A stretch of 5,667 nucleotides of DNA from an uncultured Clostridia bacterium (lineage in GTDB: Bacteria > Bacillota > Clostridia > Oscillospirales > CAG-272): positions 1-5,667 of the forward strand of contig CANQXN010000116.1 of assembly GCA_947627815.1 (NCBI GenBank), given 5' to 3'. Both the position numbers and the translations under genes were made by a program. The notes under the pieces were generated by a model. The model was not told where the DNA came from and did not search any database. It worked only from the letters and a program-made list of their open reading frames with translations. Below are positions 5,012 through 5,667 of the stretch, one piece after another (within the stretch, counting starts at the first letter, position 1; the number at the start of each line of letters is the position of its first letter).

Positions 5012-5659
5012 TTACAGGGGCAGCGGGGCGGGATAGCGCGTGACATAGAGGTCGGCGGTGGCTTTCAGTTTTTCCTGATCGGCTTCAAAGGAGGCGTCAT
5101 ACACCCCCACGGTGAAAAAGCCGTTTTTATGCGCGGTCGTCGCGGCATAGAGGGCGTCCTCAAACACCGCGATATTGGGCGGGGCGAGGCCGAGAAAGTC
5201 CGCCGCCGCCAAGAAAATGGCGGGGTTATGCTTGCCCGCCCCCACCTCGGTGGTGGTGAAGATTTTCGCAAGATAAGGCGCGATGCCGCAGCGGACAAGG
5301 GCGGGTTCGGCAAGGCAGCGGTCGGTCGCCGTGGCAAGCACCATCGGGAGGCCGGCGCGTGCGTAGCCTTCGAGCATCGTCAGCACGCCTTCTTTGGGCT
5401 GCAATTCCTCGCGGTATTTTTTCTCGAGGGTCGCGTTGATGTCGTCGGCGATTTCAAGCCAGCTTTCCGTTACGCCGTAGCGCTCCCGGTAGGCTTCGCC
5501 GAGTTCGGGCATGGAGGCGATTTTGGCGATCTCGTCCGCCTCGTCGTCGCAGGGGTAGCCGCGCCGCTTTAAAAAGTCGGAGCCGCTTTTGAGCCAGACC
5601 GGCATCGAGTCAAGCAAGGTGCCGTCCATATCGAAAATGATGCCTTTGATGGTTGCCAT
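5012..5659 (-). CDS. HAD-superfamily phosphatase (beta-phosphoglucomutase/phosphatase-like, subfamily IA)
   Basis: This complete 215-aa cytoplasmic hydrolase is expected to remove phosphate from a small metabolite through an aspartyl-phosphate intermediate. Motif I is FDMDGTLLDS, with nucleophile Asp10 and acid/base Asp12. Motif II is the Thr in VLATATD (Thr110). Motif III is Lys143 in GKHNPAIF. Motif IV is FEDAL with the Mg-binding acidic pair Glu167/Asp168. A helical C1 cap occupies about residues 17-85, placing it with IA-type enzymes such as phosphoglycolate phosphatase and beta-phosphoglucomutase relatives. The length is normal for the family. The ATG at 5657-5659 places motif I at the usual distance from the N terminus; only 8 bases lie upstream, so the ribosome-binding site cannot be judged. 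In motif III, Ala replaces the common Asp of KPxPDIF, which is not a catalytic position. The exact substrate cannot be told from sequence. Confidence 0.93.
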   Translation of the reverse strand: MATIKGIIFDMDGTLLDSMPVWLKSGSDFLKRRGYPCDDEADEIAKIASMPELGEAYRERYGVTESWLEIADDINATLEKKYREELQPKEGVLTMLEGYARAGLPMVLATATDRCLAEPALVRCGIAPYLAKIFTTTEVGAGKHNPAIFLAAADFLGLAPPNIAVFEDALYAATTAHKNGFFTVGVYDASFEADQEKLKATADLYVTRYPAPLPL

Positions 5660-5667
5660 GGTGATGG

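Overview
The window looks like chromosomal DNA from a Gram-positive, probably gut-associated anaerobe of the Clostridia (Oscillospirales-like is my best guess). This is inferred, not proven. Supporting signs are strong Shine-Dalgarno (SD) sites, near-consensus sigma-A promoters with 17-bp spacers, a secreted multi-domain protein with Listeria-Bacteroides (InlB-type) repeats, a lipobox lipoprotein with a Thr/Pro-rich stalk, and a Firmicutes-style HAD phosphatase. Base composition is mixed: hand counts of single 60-base lines give 25/60 G+C at 661-720, 41/60 at 3121-3180 and 38/60 at 4141-4200.

All three protein genes lie on the minus strand, so the window reads right to left. At the right end (5012-5659) is a complete HAD-superfamily phosphatase whose promoter lies outside the window. 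Next, after its own promoter (4876-4904) and a leader of about 97 nt, comes a 396-aa lipoprotein (3582-4772) with a low-complexity stalk, an unrecognised Cys-containing domain and a C-terminal discoidin (F5/8 type C)-like domain. It ends at a strong hairpin terminator (3518-3542). Then, from a consensus promoter (3320-3348) set in a triple 12-bp repeat, comes a 944-aa secreted protein (403-3237). Its order is signal peptide, beta-rich domain, OB-fold-like domain, module A, InlB repeat, module B, InlB repeat, module C. It ends at a perfect 14-bp-arm terminator (345-375).

The leftmost 340 bases hold no convincing gene. They hold two unrelated tandem arrays: a 73-bp unit built around a perfect palindrome (1-165, continuing off the left edge) and a 33-bp unit with the core TTTCGTGCAAGTAATG (228-344, four copies) that runs straight into the terminator.

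Each gene with a visible upstream region has its own promoter, and two have clear terminators, so these look like separate transcription units, not one operon. The two exported proteins are both built from binding-type modules without a recognisable catalytic domain, which suggests surface adhesion or ligand capture; this is inference. I see no defence system, CRISPR array, transposase, tRNA or rRNA. The most unusual items are the two tandem arrays and the modular secreted protein.
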